Of a stretch of DNA of 64,000 nt, positions 10,732 through 22,452 are shown one piece after another; positions within the stretch are counted from its first letter, which is position 1; each line of letters starts with the position of its first letter. Origin of the DNA: Forficula auricularia (lineage: Eukaryota; Arthropoda; Insecta; Dermaptera; Forficulidae); contig JALMQS010000408.1 of assembly GCA_024734495.1 (NCBI GenBank), positions 1 to 64,000 of the forward strand. The letters run 5' to 3'. The notes under the pieces were generated by a model. It ran no database searches. It was not told the DNA's origin and saw nothing but the letters and a program-made list of their open reading frames with translations. The translations under genes and the position numbers were made by a program.

Positions 10732-11381
10732 TGTTTAAACTTCGAATTTTAACATTTTGTATTTAATAAAAGAGCTGAAGCTCATGCCTCTAGCGGACCT
10801 AGGATGAGTTAGTATGGTAAACAGAGGCCGCGTTGTTAGTTGCAAATTATACCTTGGCTGGCACACTTGCTTGAAAAAGACTTGTTTGAAAAACCTTGAT
10901 AGGGAACGATACATGAAGTATTAGTTACTATGAAAAAGATTAGTTTCAGTGTCAGCCATCTTTAACGTTCAAGTTAACTGATAGGAGATTCCAATTGTGC
11001 TCTCTTATAATAATAATTAAACCTCGGGATAGGAGATCTCACTCAATTGGGCCTTTCATAATAATACTAAACCTTGAAACCAGATTTTAAATCGGTTATA
11101 AATGGAATGAGGATTGAAAGGATTATCTTCAGAAGCAGCTCGCGCACTTGGATGATAGCTTTCCTCATTGAAAATCAGCAAACCATCAACATCATATGTA
11201 AATATTTCCATCATCTCATTAAATTATAAATAAAACCAATTTATTGCTTTATAATTTATTAAAAGAACAAATTATATAAATAAACCTTCCTGTTAATATA
11301 TACATCTTAATATACAGTCCACCAGTTCAGCGTCTAATAAGGTTCCAGCGACAACCAAAGAGAAATCTTTAATTTTATACA
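10732..11381 (+). repeat. Right LTR of the BEL/Pao element
   Basis: Same length and ends as 4485-5134. Differences include several one- or two-base insertions and deletions, for example AAAAAACC against AAAAACC near 10890 and TTAAAACC against TTAAACC near 11020. Confidence 0.9.
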
Positions 11382-11386
11382 ATTAT

Positions 11387-12230
11387 AATTTTTTTTATAA
11401 TTTTTTAATTTTTCAAATTTTTAATTTCGGCTGATTATTAAAATTTTTTAGAGTACTATTTTCCGAACTTTTCTAGTATTTTCAAAATTTCTCAAAAATA
11501 GCTATTATTATTTTGATAAAAAAAAAAAAAAAAGTAAATGAATTCCTCACCGACTACATAAAAATTTCTTTATAAATAAATAAAAAATAAAATTGGAAAT
11601 TTTCAAAAATCGAAAACCTCTAATTTCTATTGAAAATACTATATGGTTTGGTTGTATGTTAAGATTTAGAATGAAGTGATGATTTTTAATGAGTAAGTTC
11701 TTTGAGTGAAAACATTTTACTCGTGTTATATGGCAAAAGTTGGGAGGCACGTTAAGTGCCCGGATTGCATTTTTGGCGTTAGGCTTCAATTTCCGAACTA
11801 GTGAAACAACTTCTTTGACATAAAAAAAAAACATAAGAAATGTTTCTATTAATTATTTTCGCGAAATTGTTCATATTTTTGAACATATTAATTATTTATT
11901 TAATAAAAAAAATACTGTTCTGTACAAGATTGAATTTCATTTATATAGATGTAGTAGTTATAGTAAATCAATAAGATGATGTAATCAATCTAAAAAGCAT
12001 TTGTTCCTTGTTAAGGACCGCTTTTTAAAGATTTTTGTTGCCTGAAAAAAAACGGATAATCGTAGATAGTTGTTTCTAGTGCCAGGTTATTTATATTTTA
12101 AAATAGAACTCCAATAATCCCAACTAAAGTCTCATTCAACTTACCAAGAGTATAATTGCCTAGTAAACCTCTTGAAACTAGCTGTTCGGAACCGGCGTTA
12201 AAAATTAGGTCCCGTATATCTGTGTAAAAC
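11387..12230. other. AT-rich stretch, nothing recognised
   Basis: Contains an A-run at 11518-11533. The minus-strand open frame 11547-11834 has no recognisable domain and is probably chance in A/T-rich sequence. Confidence 0.4.
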
Positions 12231-13095
12231 AACTAAACACACTCAGCACAGGTATATGTGGAGAGGCGCCGACGCCCGTTTCGGGTATGGCACTCTAAGA
12301 AGAAGAAAGTCTCATTTGTGCGAACTACAGGATTTTCAAACATTCAACACCCCTTCACAAATAAATTAGAAAAATATCAGACAAACGCTTTCGCCAACTC
12401 GTTAATACTCGTGACTTCTATATTCTAAAAATCCCTCCCCGAATCTGTTTTTTCGCTGATATAAGTATAATCTTTAGTCTTTCAAGACCTGCGTTCACAG
12501 CTCCGATCAAACCCTATTTTTTTCTATTCTCTATTAAAAAATAAAAATAAAAAAAACTCTGATTGAATATTCTTTTTCATTTTTCATAACAGTGACGACC
12601 GTCCATCAGATCTGATCCTTAGCCAATCTCACGATGATTTTTGGTAGATAAATTATGTTGTGCGCCAACCCTTGCTTGTAAGGTTTGGTGCGGGTTTTAG
12701 CCCTTCCGAAGAATAGCTCAGGTAACGTGAAGAGGGATGAGTCCTTCTCTGGTGTCAACAGTGGTGGTGCCCTGCTGAAGTAGGCCTGTAGGGGCAGTTG
12801 ATCAAAAAGACGGTATCGGTTTTACATGTGGTTTATTGAAGATAGGTTGTCGTGATACTTCAATTACATCTGCCTTACGAGAGCGACCGGCGGAGATTGA
12901 CCTGGCAGAGGTTTTGGGAGAGGACTGCTCCTCGAGAAGGGGGGTGTTCTTTTTAATGAATGTTTATGCAAAGCTAGCAATCTGCTTTTTAGGTCGTCAA
13001 GTGGTTTCTCTCAGGCCTCCCCAACTGGTGCAAGCTAGTATATTTCAAGTTGTGAAATATATCAGGTGTTGTAGGAAGATTGCCAGACCAGCGAT
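12231..13095. other. Moderately GC-rich stretch of unknown origin before the LINE fragment
   Basis: 12240-12310 (GGCGCCGACGCCCGTTTCGG) and 12650-13080 are less A/T-rich than their surroundings. The second may be upstream sequence of the non-LTR element that follows. The open frame 12836-13105 has no recognisable motif. No firm call. Confidence 0.3.
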
Positions 13096-14160
13096 TTGTC
13101 AATAATTAGGAAATTAAAGATTTGGAAAAGTACCGTGGCCGCATACGAAGCTCTAGGAGAGATCAGAATCGGAAAGAAAAAACAAAGAAATGATTGGATG
13201 GATGAAGAACTGGAGGGAGCCATAAAAGAAAAGAGTTTACTATATCAAAGGTGGTTGAACACAAATGATCCAGAAGACAGAAAAATATATACAAGATCCA
13301 GGGCGGAAGTAAAAAAACGGGTAAATGAAAAGAAAAATGAAATGTGGCTTAAAGCGTGTGAAGAGGTTGATAGATTTATTGGGACGGGTGGGAGGTCGAG
13401 AAAAGCTTGGAAAATAATATCAAGGACCAGGCAAAATTTGCAAGAAAATTGCAATTTATCATTAATTAAAATGAACGAATGGAGAGACCACTTCCAGATT
13501 TTACTACAAGAAAACAGAGAAAATTATAAACAACAAATTGAACTAGGACAAAGGGCGACAGAAGAAGTAGAGGAGGTAACGATTGAGGATATTCAAAAGG
13601 CTATGAAGAGTATGAAAAATAATAAAGCTCCTGGTCCAGGAGGCATACCAATTGAACTAATTAAACACAGCCCACAAGAAACTATTGAAATGCTATCAGA
13701 GATATTTAATGAATGTATAAATGGAACAGGTGAAATACCTTCGGAATGGACTCAAGCGTGGATCACGCCAATATACAAAAAGGGAGATAGAAAAATATGT
13801 AACAACTATAGGGGTATAAGTGTAACGAGTACAATTGGTAGGCTGTATGGACGAATACTAAAGGAAAGAATAGAAAAGGAATGGAACGACATTGAAGAGC
13901 AGAGCGGCTTTAGAGGTGGAAGATCATGCACGGATAACATATTCTGTCTACGAAACCTCATTGAAAAACGACATGCAAGAAACCTAGAAACCCACCTCAT
14001 TTTTGTTGATCTACAGAAAGCCTACGATAGTGTTCCAAGACAAAATATGATAAAAGTACTGGAGACAACAACAATCAATAGGCGCTATATCGACGCGGTT
14101 AAACATCTATATATAATAAACTGCAACGGATCGTTGCTAAACTTTATCCAAATTCATTTA
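13096..14160 (+). pseudogene. Non-LTR retrotransposon reverse transcriptase, truncated at both ends
   Basis: This open frame of about 350 codons shows non-LTR RT motifs in order. The pre-palm is lysine- and glutamate-rich and coiled (residues 1-160). Then come KNNKAPGPGGIPIELIK, PSEWTQAWITPIYKKGD, NNYRGISVTSTIGRLY, EEQSGFRGGRSCTDNI and THLIFVDLQKAYDSVP with the first catalytic aspartate. It stops around HLYI, before the second aspartate pair (FADD/YADD box), so the enzyme is inactive. Wording resembles APE-type LINEs of the RTE/Jockey group; the exact clade is uncertain. No upstream endonuclease is seen. The coding part runs directly into the satellite at about 14200. Confidence 0.88.
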
Positions 14161-14199
14161 AAATATTAATCAAGCTTGAGTTGTTTACCAAAAAAGAAT

Positions 14200-15195
14200 T
14201 TAGTCTTTTTGATTTTAAGTCGATTCTTCCACGTTTTCAGTAGAGGTTGCCATTAATAGTCAAAACATCAAAAATGCAATAAGATTATTCCTATAGTATT
14301 AGATGAGAATCGATTGTTATTTTTGATTTTAAGTCGATTCCTCCATGTCTTCAGCATTGGTTACCAATAATAATCGAAACGTCAAAAACGTAATGTAGAA
14401 TTGTTATTCCTCAAGTATTAGATGAGAATCGATGGCTATTTTTGATTTTAAGTCGATTCCTCCATGTCTTCAGCAATGGTTACCAATAAAAACCGAAATG
14501 TCAAAAATCCAATATAGAATGGTTATTCCTCAAGTATTAGATGATAATCAATCGCTATTTTTGGTTTAAAGTCGATTTCTCTGTGTCTTCAGCAATGGTT
14601 ACCAATAAAAACCGAAACGTCAAAAATCCAATATAGAATGGTTATTCCTCAAGTATTAGATGATAATCAATCGCTATTTTTGGTTTAAAGTCGATTTCTC
14701 TATGTCTTCAGCAATGGTTACCAATAAAAACCGAAACGTCAAAAATCCAATATAGAATGGTTATTACTCAAGTATTAGATGAGAATCAATCGCTATTTTT
14801 GGTTTAAAGTCGATTTCTCTATGTCTTCAGCAATGGTTACCAATAAAAACCGAAACGTCAAAAATCCAATATAGAATGGTTATTCCTCAAGTATTAGATG
14901 AGAATCAATCGCTATTTTTGGTTTAAAGTCGATTTCTCTGTGTCTTCAGCAATGGTTACCAATAAAAACCGAAACGTCAAAAATCCAATATAGAATGGTT
15001 ATTCCTCAAGTATTAGATGAGAATCAATCGCTATTTTTGGTTTAAAGTCGATTTCTCTGTGTCTTCAGCAATGGTTACCAATAAAAACCGAAACGTCAAA
15101 AATCCAATATAGAATGGTTATTCCTCAAGTATTAGATGAGAATCAATCGCTATTTTTGGTTTAAAGTCGATTTCTTTATGTCTTAAGCAAAGGTA
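14200..15195 (+). repeat. 119-bp satellite array, about 8 copies
   Basis: The landmark GTCGATT occurs at 14219, 14333, 14452, 14571, 14690, 14809, 14928, 15047 and 15166, so the period is 119 bp apart from the first unit (114). The middle five units are almost identical; the first two and last are diverged, as expected for array edges. Each unit contains GGTTACCAATAAAAACCGAA followed by ACGTC. Confidence 0.95.
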
Positions 15196-15229
15196 ACGGA
15201 TAAGAAAACAACGCAGTTGCTATGGTTAC

Positions 15230-15945
15230 TTATAAAATTTCCTCCCAAATTTTTACCATTTCACAGCGAGAAGCCTAACCATTCTTACTTAAGTTAGGTT
15301 AAATGAGCTATCTTAAAAAGATCAAATGAATAAATTTTAAAGAATTTAAAATAAAAAATTAAAAAAGTACTATTTTATTCTAGAGTAAAGTACTTTAAAA
15401 TATAATTTTACTAAAAACTTTATTTAACTTTTTTGTGGTCCCCAAGGTACTTAATTAGGATATTAAATTTCATCAAAATTGGTTAAGTCATTTTCAAGAT
15501 ATTTAGAAAAAACTAAAAAAGTACTGAAATAAAGTACTAATGTTTGTGGGCCGATATGTACCAAAAACTAATCAGCGCTTCATTTTGTTAAACTAATAGT
15601 AGGTTTTCAATTTCATTTCAATCGGTGTAACGGTGTGGAAAAAATCGTGGGCCAAAAAAACGATAACATTCATACATACATACATACATACATACATCCA
15701 TACATCCATACATCCGCACGCACTAAATGAAAAAATCGCAATTTTTGGCCTCTCGACGAGACCCCATGTAATTTTTGGCAAAACCGTCACGTGCTAAAAT
15801 TCAACCTAATTGAATACTACAATTTGTGACTTTAATTGAGTCCATGGGTTCCGTAGTCTTTACCTGAGGACCCTTTGAAGCCACGCTTGCCCCGAGAGCG
15901 ATTACAATACTTTACCCATGCTTTGCTCTTCCAAAATACTTGAGA
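15230..15945. other. Repeat-derived non-coding stretch with a CATA microsatellite
   Basis: (CATA)n and (CATC)n occupy 15668-15712. Just upstream, CGATATGTACCAAAAACTAA and TCAGCGCTT (about 15553-15582) recur at 35619-35650 as CGATATGCACCAAAATCTAA, TCAGCTCTT, so part is an interspersed repeat. No coding region is seen. Confidence 0.6.
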
Positions 15946-16080
15946 TATCAAATTCGTTCTTATTTGTCATTGTTACGAAATGAATACTTGAATTTGTCGA
16001 ATTTTTTCATAATTTTACTAAGTTTTTGATTGAAATTGAGCTGTTAGAAAAATGACCTAATACGGCCACTTTGGAGTTCA
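15945..16080 (+). repeat. Second copy of the repeat at 1333-1500
   Basis: TTGAGATATCAAATTCGTTC, TTATTTGTCATTGTTA and GATTGAAATTGAGCTG match 1333-1460 in the same order with substitutions and indels. Confidence 0.55.
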
Positions 16081-17919
16081 CTCAACAAATTATTTGAGGG
16101 GGTCAGACCACAAGGGGTCTTACTAACAGTAGCACGGTTTTGAGAAATCCGTACTCAACCTCTATATAAAATTTTCCATTAAAAAATTTTAAATCGAACA
16201 TTTTTGAGAAATTACAGTTAATTCTACCTGAAGAGATTTTTACTGGGTACCTCACACTCTATGATATGGAAATAAATTTTTATCTCTGAACCCTCATAAA
16301 ATTCGACCCATCCCAAAATAATCATTCCATTAAAATTTTAAAACGATTTTTTATTTGCTAAAAAATGAACTCAAAAAGCTGAAAAATTTCATGTTTTTAC
16401 ACTATTAAGTTTACGAGCTAGAAAGCTCTGGCATTCAGGTGGAATTGTAGCGACACTAATAGTGTACCGAACGATCGTTGTACGAAACCCTAAAAAGAAT
16501 AGGATTGTTACTAGTACATAAAATTGGAAAAATGTCAAAAAAAGTCAAAAGCAACTTCCATTTTGATTAAATACATGTTTTTCAATAAAATAATATTGTG
16601 TGTTATATTTTTATAGGGAAAACACATCAAAACTTTTAGAAGGACCTCCGATATTCAGAGATAAAAGTTGAAACATCCATCCTAAATATAATAAATGAAT
16701 ATATCGTTATTTAAAGTTAAATTTTAAATCTTGTTTGATTATATTTCCACTTTGTGGAAGATATGGATCATTAATTTCATATTTCTCCATTGAATAAAAT
16801 ACATTAAAAATACTTTTATTTATTTATTTATTTTTTTGATTTTTATCGGAAATTCATTTCATTTTTCAAGATTTAATCAACATCGACAATGAATGCCCTC
16901 CGCCCATCCTCTCTCCCATCCGTAAATGCAAGTATGTTTGGAATAAATTCTGAAAAAATTCCAATGCTAACATTTACAAATATAACAAACAACAACAACA
17001 ACAAAACTAATCAAATTGTGAGAATAAAATGAAAATAAGAATTGGTGAAATCTTCGCCTCTCTTTAACATTTTTTTATTTATATATTTTTAGAATTTGAT
17101 GAAAAATGAATTGTATGTCTGTCCGACTGTCCGGAAATTGAAATATACCATTCAGTTGGGAGTTGAAAGGGTAAAATAGGGGGAATCAAGAGAGGCGCGA
17201 TTTTATGGGGGTAGAGAATGCATTCTCTTCTCTGGACTGAAAAGGCAAAAAAAAAAATGGATAAACGATTTAAATATAATATACAAATGGAGATATTATG
17301 CTTTAAAAGTTCTTAACTTAACAATTTAAAACTTATGAGTAGATTGTAAATGGCAAAAAAATATTGACTCTTTGTGTGCTATACTCGATTTCAGGTGTTG
17401 AGTATCCTTTCCATAGTAATTTTAATGAAGAAGTGTTTGCAAGGGTGGTATTCTATTAATATTATTTCTTTTATGTATACATTCATTTCATATAAAATTC
17501 ATTTTTCTATGTTCCTAATAATATGTGAGGATGTCAAACAAAAACTAAGTGACATATCTGTGAGAAATTTTCTATAGTCCAAGAACTGGAGACACATTTT
17601 TGAGTACGGATTTGACCCAACTAGAAATAATGCGTAATAGTACCGTCTATGATAGTTGTACAATACAAGGAATGGCCAGTCTGGCTGGTCTAAGCAGGTG
17701 GACCAGGTACTGCGCATGGTGTGAGTGCGGTAAAAAATACATATGTGTTAAAAAATATTTTTGACCCACAATGAAATTATAAAAATTATAATTTATAGTC
17801 AATTATAAACATAATATATTCATTCCAGACCATTTGAGTGGTGGGACGTGGAACCAGACCACCCAAAGTGTCTTTTTACAACATGCAAAAAAATAGCATG
17901 ATGCTATTTATATATATAT
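16081..17919. other. AT-rich stretch, nothing recognised
   Basis: Short simple-sequence tracts, such as (TTTA)n at about 16815 and (AAC)n at about 16985. Open frames of 60-75 codons at 17374-17577 and 17499-17717 carry no recognisable domain. Confidence 0.4.
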
Positions 17920-19184
17920 TTATGCATGTTCCTGTGCTTACGTACTCCTTCGGAATTGTGAAATGGACCGAAACTGACATGGACAGTCTGGATAGGCTCA
18001 GTAGAGGTATTCTTAGGAAATTTCGTTGTCGACATCCTAGTTCCTCCGTCACACGTCTGTATTTACAACGTAAAGAAGGAGGAAGGGGGTTAATCAACAT
18101 CTTTAACCTATGTAGAACCCAAGAAGAAAACATAAGAAATAAATTCTTATGTTCTGATGATGACCTCATTTAATCTGTCATAAGGGCTGACGAGGGGTAT
18201 ACTCCACTGAATCTGAGCTGTCATGCGTGTGTGATTACAAAAAAAGAGCTTAAACCCTGGAAAGAGAATATTCTCCACGGGAAATTCCCAAACCTCTTAG
18301 ACGAAGATCATATCGACAGGAGTGCTTCTCTACAATGGCTGGCCGATGGCTCTCTCTATCCTGAGACGGAAGGATTCATTATGGCTATCCAAAATAGAAT
18401 AATAAGAACCAAAAATTATGAGAAGCACATACTGAAGTTAAATGTGACAGATAAGTGTAGGCGATGTGATTGTATGGGTGAGTCCATCGAACATATTATG
18501 GCAGGGTGTCCAACACTATCTGAGAATGCCTACCTTGGAAGGCACAATCAAGTTAGCCAAATTGATCCACCAACAGCTAGGAATCAAATATGGCTTACTG
18601 GATACGAAAACACCTCCCTACTATAAATACCAGCCGGTGCCTGTCGTAGAATCGGGAAAATACATCTTATACTGGGACAGGCCTGTGTTAACTGATAGGA
18701 CCATCGCTTATAACCGACCCGATATTCTTCTAATAGATTTTAACACAAGTTCAGGGATACTCATTGATATCGCTGTTCCTCTGACACATAACATCAAAAG
18801 GACAGAGGCAGAGAAAAAGAACAAATATGAGGAACTCGCCTGGCAAAATAAAGAAATCTGGAAACTGGATAGGGGTCTCCATCTACCCATTAGTGATATC
18901 CGTTGAGGGGGTTGTCTCTAACAACTTTAATAAGAACATTGAGAAACTTGGGCTGCCAAACACCATCTTGAAGCATGCACAGAAGTCAACTATATTACAA
19001 ACCTGCCATATCGTGCCCAAGTTTCTCAATAATTGAAGATTATCCGGAGGATCATGTGGGCCAGAGTGAATTCTCTTTCCACATCGACCGAGCCTAATCC
19101 CAAATAAGATCTGAAGGGATAGGTGAAATTTTTCCAGCGCAAGCTGAGAAAGTGCATTAACTCGGATAATAATAATAAGACCAG
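17920..19184 (+). mobile_element. R4/Dong-like non-LTR element, 5'-truncated, copy A
   Basis: The remnant begins inside the RT thumb (VPVLTYSFGIVKWTETDMD) and continues with GGRGL, a CCHC-type finger and an endonuclease core, then a 3' UTR. It ends in ATAATAATAATAAG at 19170-19183. Dong/R4-clade elements carry a C-terminal CCHC finger with a restriction-like endonuclease, and Dong is known to insert into TAA repeats, so both structure and target fit. R2-type relatives have the same domain order, so the clade is probable, not proven. Confidence 0.75.
17925..19036 (+). pseudogene. R4/Dong-like ORF 3' half: RT thumb, CCHC finger, restriction-like endonuclease
   Basis: The frame from 17925 reads through thumb motifs (TYSFGIVKW, LDRLSRGILRKF, LQRKEGGRGL) to an in-frame TAA at 18171. 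It continues in the same frame with WLADGSLYPETEGFIMAIQ and the finger CRRCDCMGESIEHIMAGC (about 18456-18510). A +1-type shift near 18540 leads to the frame with YWDRPVLTDRT, the endonuclease signature NRPDILLIDF and ILIDIAVP. A second shift near 18850 carries the tail to a stop at 19036. One stop and two frameshifts make it non-functional. Confidence 0.82.
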
Positions 19185-19185
19185 G

Positions 19186-19938
19186 TCATAGCCACAAAGA
19201 ATTATCTTAAATACATAATCAAGGATCCTAATGTGACAAATGACAGATGCAGAATGTGTGGTGGTATGTCCGAAACTATTCAACATGTCATTTCGGCCTG
19301 CCGAGTCCTCGCCAGTACGGATTATACACATAGACATAATCAGATGGCAAAAGTCATCCATCAAGAACTTGCTCTTCACTATGAACTAATAAGCACCAGA
19401 GTTCCCTACTATGAGTATACTCCGGAAAGTGTACTTGAAAGTAGTGGTTGTAAACTATATTGGGACAGGTCCGTGCTGACAGACAGGACTATACTTGCGA
19501 ATAGACCTGATATAATACTCACCATAAAGAATAGCAAAATGACATACCTTATTGACATCACCATACCAAATACACATAATCTCCAACAAGCCTATGGCGA
19601 AAAATTAAATAAATATCTTGAGCTCGCAGAAGAAATTAGGAAAATGTGGAGACAGGATAGAGTGCTAATGGTGCCCCTTGTCATGTCTGCGACTGGTGTC
19701 GTCCCGAAGACGCTCCCTAAGAACTTAAAGGAGCTGGGCATTTTTGGAGGGGGCATTATCACGACGGTGCAGAAGGCTGTACTGCTGAGTACATGCGCGA
19801 CAGTCCGGCGGTTCCTGAACCTTCCTTCAACAAGATAATAACAAAATAGAAGCTATCATCTCTGCTGTTTACAGCCGATGTATAGTAAACAAACCTCCTT
19901 CAAAAGGAGAGAAAAGAATGATAATAATAATAATAGGT
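19186..19938 (+). mobile_element. R4/Dong-like non-LTR element, 5'-truncated, copy B
   Basis: It starts just downstream of the ATA/TAA end of copy A, inside the segment before the finger (KNYLKYIIKDPNV), and ends in GATAATAATAATAATAGG at 19919-19936. The two copies differ considerably in sequence, so they are related families or old copies and not a recent duplication. Confidence 0.75.
19233..19838 (+). pseudogene. R4/Dong-like C-terminal finger and endonuclease, intact frame
   Basis: An open frame of 201 codons covers CRMCGGMSETIQHVISAC (C-x2-C-x7-H-x4-C finger), THRHNQMAKVIHQELALHYE, YWDRSVLTDRTILANRPDII with the PD catalytic pair, then LIDITIPNTHN with the next acidic residue, and LVMSATGVVPKTL before the stop. 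This is the complete C-terminal part of a restriction-like-endonuclease retrotransposon protein. The RT is absent, so the product would be inactive in retrotransposition. The preserved frame suggests it is younger than copy A. Confidence 0.85.
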
Positions 19939-20309
19939 GCTTATTCCTTGGAAAGGGATAATTCTCTTGAACTGAACTTTGTATATCTTTGACTTTGAAC
20001 AGAGTTTGAAACACAGATAAATTATAGTATTTTTACCTCTTGTGGAATAGTTCTAAAGACTATGTTTAAACATTAGATAGTATAAGTACTCAATTGCTCT
20101 AGAATTGCCCGTTGCTTATTTCCAATTAGAAATATTTAATAGATTTTTTAATGATGAAATCTCCAGACTATTTCAAACGAGTCGAGACACGCATGGACAA
20201 GTTGAGACGTGTTGGCGGATTAGTTTGCAAAAAAATGTTTTCTCGAATATTTCGAAATATTTATTTTCTATATCAATTTATAAAATACATATTATTTTCT
20301 TTTTTACTT

Positions 20310-20425
20310 AGAGAAAGTGGTGTAGGTTTTAGGTGAAACATGATATTAATTAATAAAGTAAAGGGTGTGTAGTTTCACAGTTAATTCACTGTGAAACTAC
20401 ACACCCTTTACTTTATTAATTCATA
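20310..20425. repeat. Hairpin element with a 34-bp perfect stem
   Basis: The arms 20348-20381 and 20388-20421 are perfect reverse complements with a 6-nt loop TAATTC. The left flank is GTGGTGTAGGTTTTAGGTGA, then AACATGATATT, a motif that recurs before other hairpins in this window (20800, 22536, 46729, and 63562 in reverse). No ORF. Confidence 0.9.
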
Positions 20426-20797
20426 TTATTTTCATTTTCTTTTACCTGAAAAAATTTCCTGAGACTATACAATGCCAATCTTGAAAGGTTTTAGTTAATG
20501 AGCTGAAAATCGGTAGGCAAATATCTTACAATGCACCAAATTTGTAAACAAAAACTGGAACAATTCGGTCTTAACACAATATATAGATCCACCAGGCATT
20601 TTACAGGAAAAATCTAGAGAAATTTAAAAATTTAAGTAGCTGAACATTTGTGCAATTTTAAAAAACAGAAAAAATAAAATTATCTAGCTAAACATCTGAA
20701 AATAAATAACCACTCATTTTTTTGATGACTCAGGTATCAAATTAATTAAAGCAGAAGGGATTCCAAAAACTAATCACTTCAATAGTTTTAAGGAATT

Positions 20798-20962
20798 TTG
20801 TGTTGGTACTTGGTGAAACATTTTTTTAAATTATTGGATAAAAATACTTGGTAAATTTCACATTAAGATATAAAAAATAAAACGAATTTATTTTTCTAGA
20901 ATCTTTAATCTCGATATATATATATATCTTAATGTGAAACCTACCAAGTATTTTTATCCAAT
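20798..20962. repeat. Hairpin element with GTGAAACCTACC terminus
   Basis: The left arm from 20833 (ATTGGATAAAAATACTTGGT) pairs with the right arm ending 20962 (ACCAAGTATTTTTATCCAAT) and continues inward to TTTCACATTAAGATATA. The flank TGTTGGTACTTGGTGAAACA matches the flank motif of the other hairpins. Confidence 0.85.
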
Positions 20963-22200
20963 AATACTAATCACTTCAATTGAGACTTTAGAAATCTTAA
21001 AATCATATACTTAACAAAAAACTTCTTTGAAAAATCGGTGAAATTTTTTTCAAAAATTCAAAATATCGAAAGGAAAAAAGTGAAAATTCAATTTCTCCAT
21101 TTCCCCCATTATTTATTTATACTCCAGGCAAGTGCATATATAAAAGATGGATGTGACCTCAATTGGGCATTCGTTTATGAAGTGACCATCTTACTACTAC
21201 AACAAAACGATTTCAATAAAGTATTTGAACCCTTGAAAAAAAACAGATAGTATATTTCTAATCTAATTAAAAAGAACGATGTTTATATATATTTAAGGTC
21301 TACCTTCGAATCTATAGTTTCTACAAAATAAAACATATATTGGTATATCCATTATTATTGAAAATATTTTGTTTTATATATCCATTATATTTATTCTCAT
21401 CAAGCAAAAGAGATTTTATCCTTAATAGAAAACTTAAATACTAAAGCATATTTTTTTATACTTATAATACGTGAATCTGAAAACTGCCCACTCCCGCACC
21501 ACCATCCCCTAATACCAATACAAATGACCTAACAACAGTGTGCTGATTATTTCGATATTGGTATTTGCTAAGAAGTGATGCAACACATACACAGGAAATT
21601 TGTAGACACATGAGAGCAAATAGAGTTTCGAATTGAACATCACTTGGAACAGATTGGGTTCAATTTTCACCCATACTCCTCTCAACCAAACAACGATCGT
21701 TTTCATGAGTAGAAGGCTAGAGAGAGGATTAGGGGGTAAAGGGGTGCGTGACTATTTGGGCTTGTATGGGTAACTAGTATAGGGGATGATGAGAGAGGAA
21801 GGATTTGCTTTTCAATCGATGCATATTTGACTCCACCCCCGTGGAGGAAAACTTGACTTTCTAAAGGGGGTCAGGAGAGCGTATCTCTCAATATCGCTTC
21901 GGCTAATGAATGTTTGATGAACTTGAATCACGACAAACGAGTGAATAGATTAGATAAAGAAGAAATTCGCCATGCAAATTAGCAGTCATACTTGGGTAAA
22001 TATTTGCAAAGAGCGAGTGAAAGGCAAAATTAAATCAAATACCTGCTTTCTCGAGGATTCCTTCGTTCATTCCTATTAATTGCAAATGTTTATTATACAC
22101 TATATATACACCTTAAGAATTTTCACTTTTCCATAAGGGGTATGGTGAAGTATTGTAATCTTGTATGAAAAAGTCTTTTTTTTACTTCTAAAAAAATTAA
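20963..22200. other. AT-rich stretch, nothing recognised
   Basis: A run TTATACTCCAG at 21119-21129 looks like a splice acceptor and is followed by about 120 bp open in one frame to a stop at 21250. The coding quality is poor and no partner exon is apparent. 21480-22090 is higher-complexity single-copy-looking sequence. Confidence 0.35.
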
Positions 22201-22207
22201 AAAAAAA

Positions 22208-22435
22208 TATAAAATTCTAGGTAGGTTTCACAAAAATAAAAGACAAGATGCTTATTAGCACGATTCTATATATATTTCGAGGTACGGGCCCATCTTCAAG
22301 AGTTCAAAGAAAAACTATTTTTTCCTTGAACTCCTGAAGATGGGCTTATACCCAGAAATATATATAGAGACGTACTATAATACCTAAGCATCTTGTCTTT
22401 TATTTTTCTGAAACCTACCTAGAATTTCATATTTT
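22208..22435. repeat. Inverted-repeat element with hammerhead-like motifs
   Basis: Arms begin AAATTCTAGGTAGGTTTCAC and end with its complement CTGAAACCTACCTAGAATTT. They pair over about 100 bp. Near the centre the plus strand reads CTCCTGAAGATGGG, CTTATA, CCCAGAAATATATATAG (22335-22372), with the left arm carrying a diverged antisense version (22265-22300). The layout CTGAAGA, short stem, GAAA resembles a hammerhead core. Confidence 0.75.
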
Positions 22436-22452
22436 TTAATTTTTAAAATTTT

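Larger units (their letters stand above)
4485..11381 (+). mobile_element. BEL/Pao LTR retrotransposon, full length but defective
   Basis: Two direct 650-bp LTRs (4485-5134 and 10732-11381) begin TGTTTAAAC and end TTTTATACA. They are bounded by identical 5-bp duplications ATTAT (4480-4484 and 11382-11386). The interior encodes fragments of protease, reverse transcriptase with YMDD, RNase H and integrase in the BEL/Pao order and with BEL/Pao wording such as ESVLGW, CDASERAYAGVAY and WPLGRI. The coding region is broken by many frameshifts and stops, so the copy cannot move by itself. Differences between the LTRs are a mixture of small indels and substitutions. Confidence 0.93.

Noticed and set aside
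12836..13105. Separate gene before the LINE RT
   Set aside because: No recognisable motif; probably part of or flank of the retroelement.
15668..15712. CRISPR-like array
   Set aside because: Short CATA/CATC microsatellite without spacers, in an animal genome.
18708..19379. Minus-strand frames over the R4/Dong copies
   Set aside because: They are antisense shadows of the retrotransposon coding region.
21119..21250. Exon with acceptor at 21129
   Set aside because: Acceptor looks plausible but the following frame has poor coding character and no partner exon.
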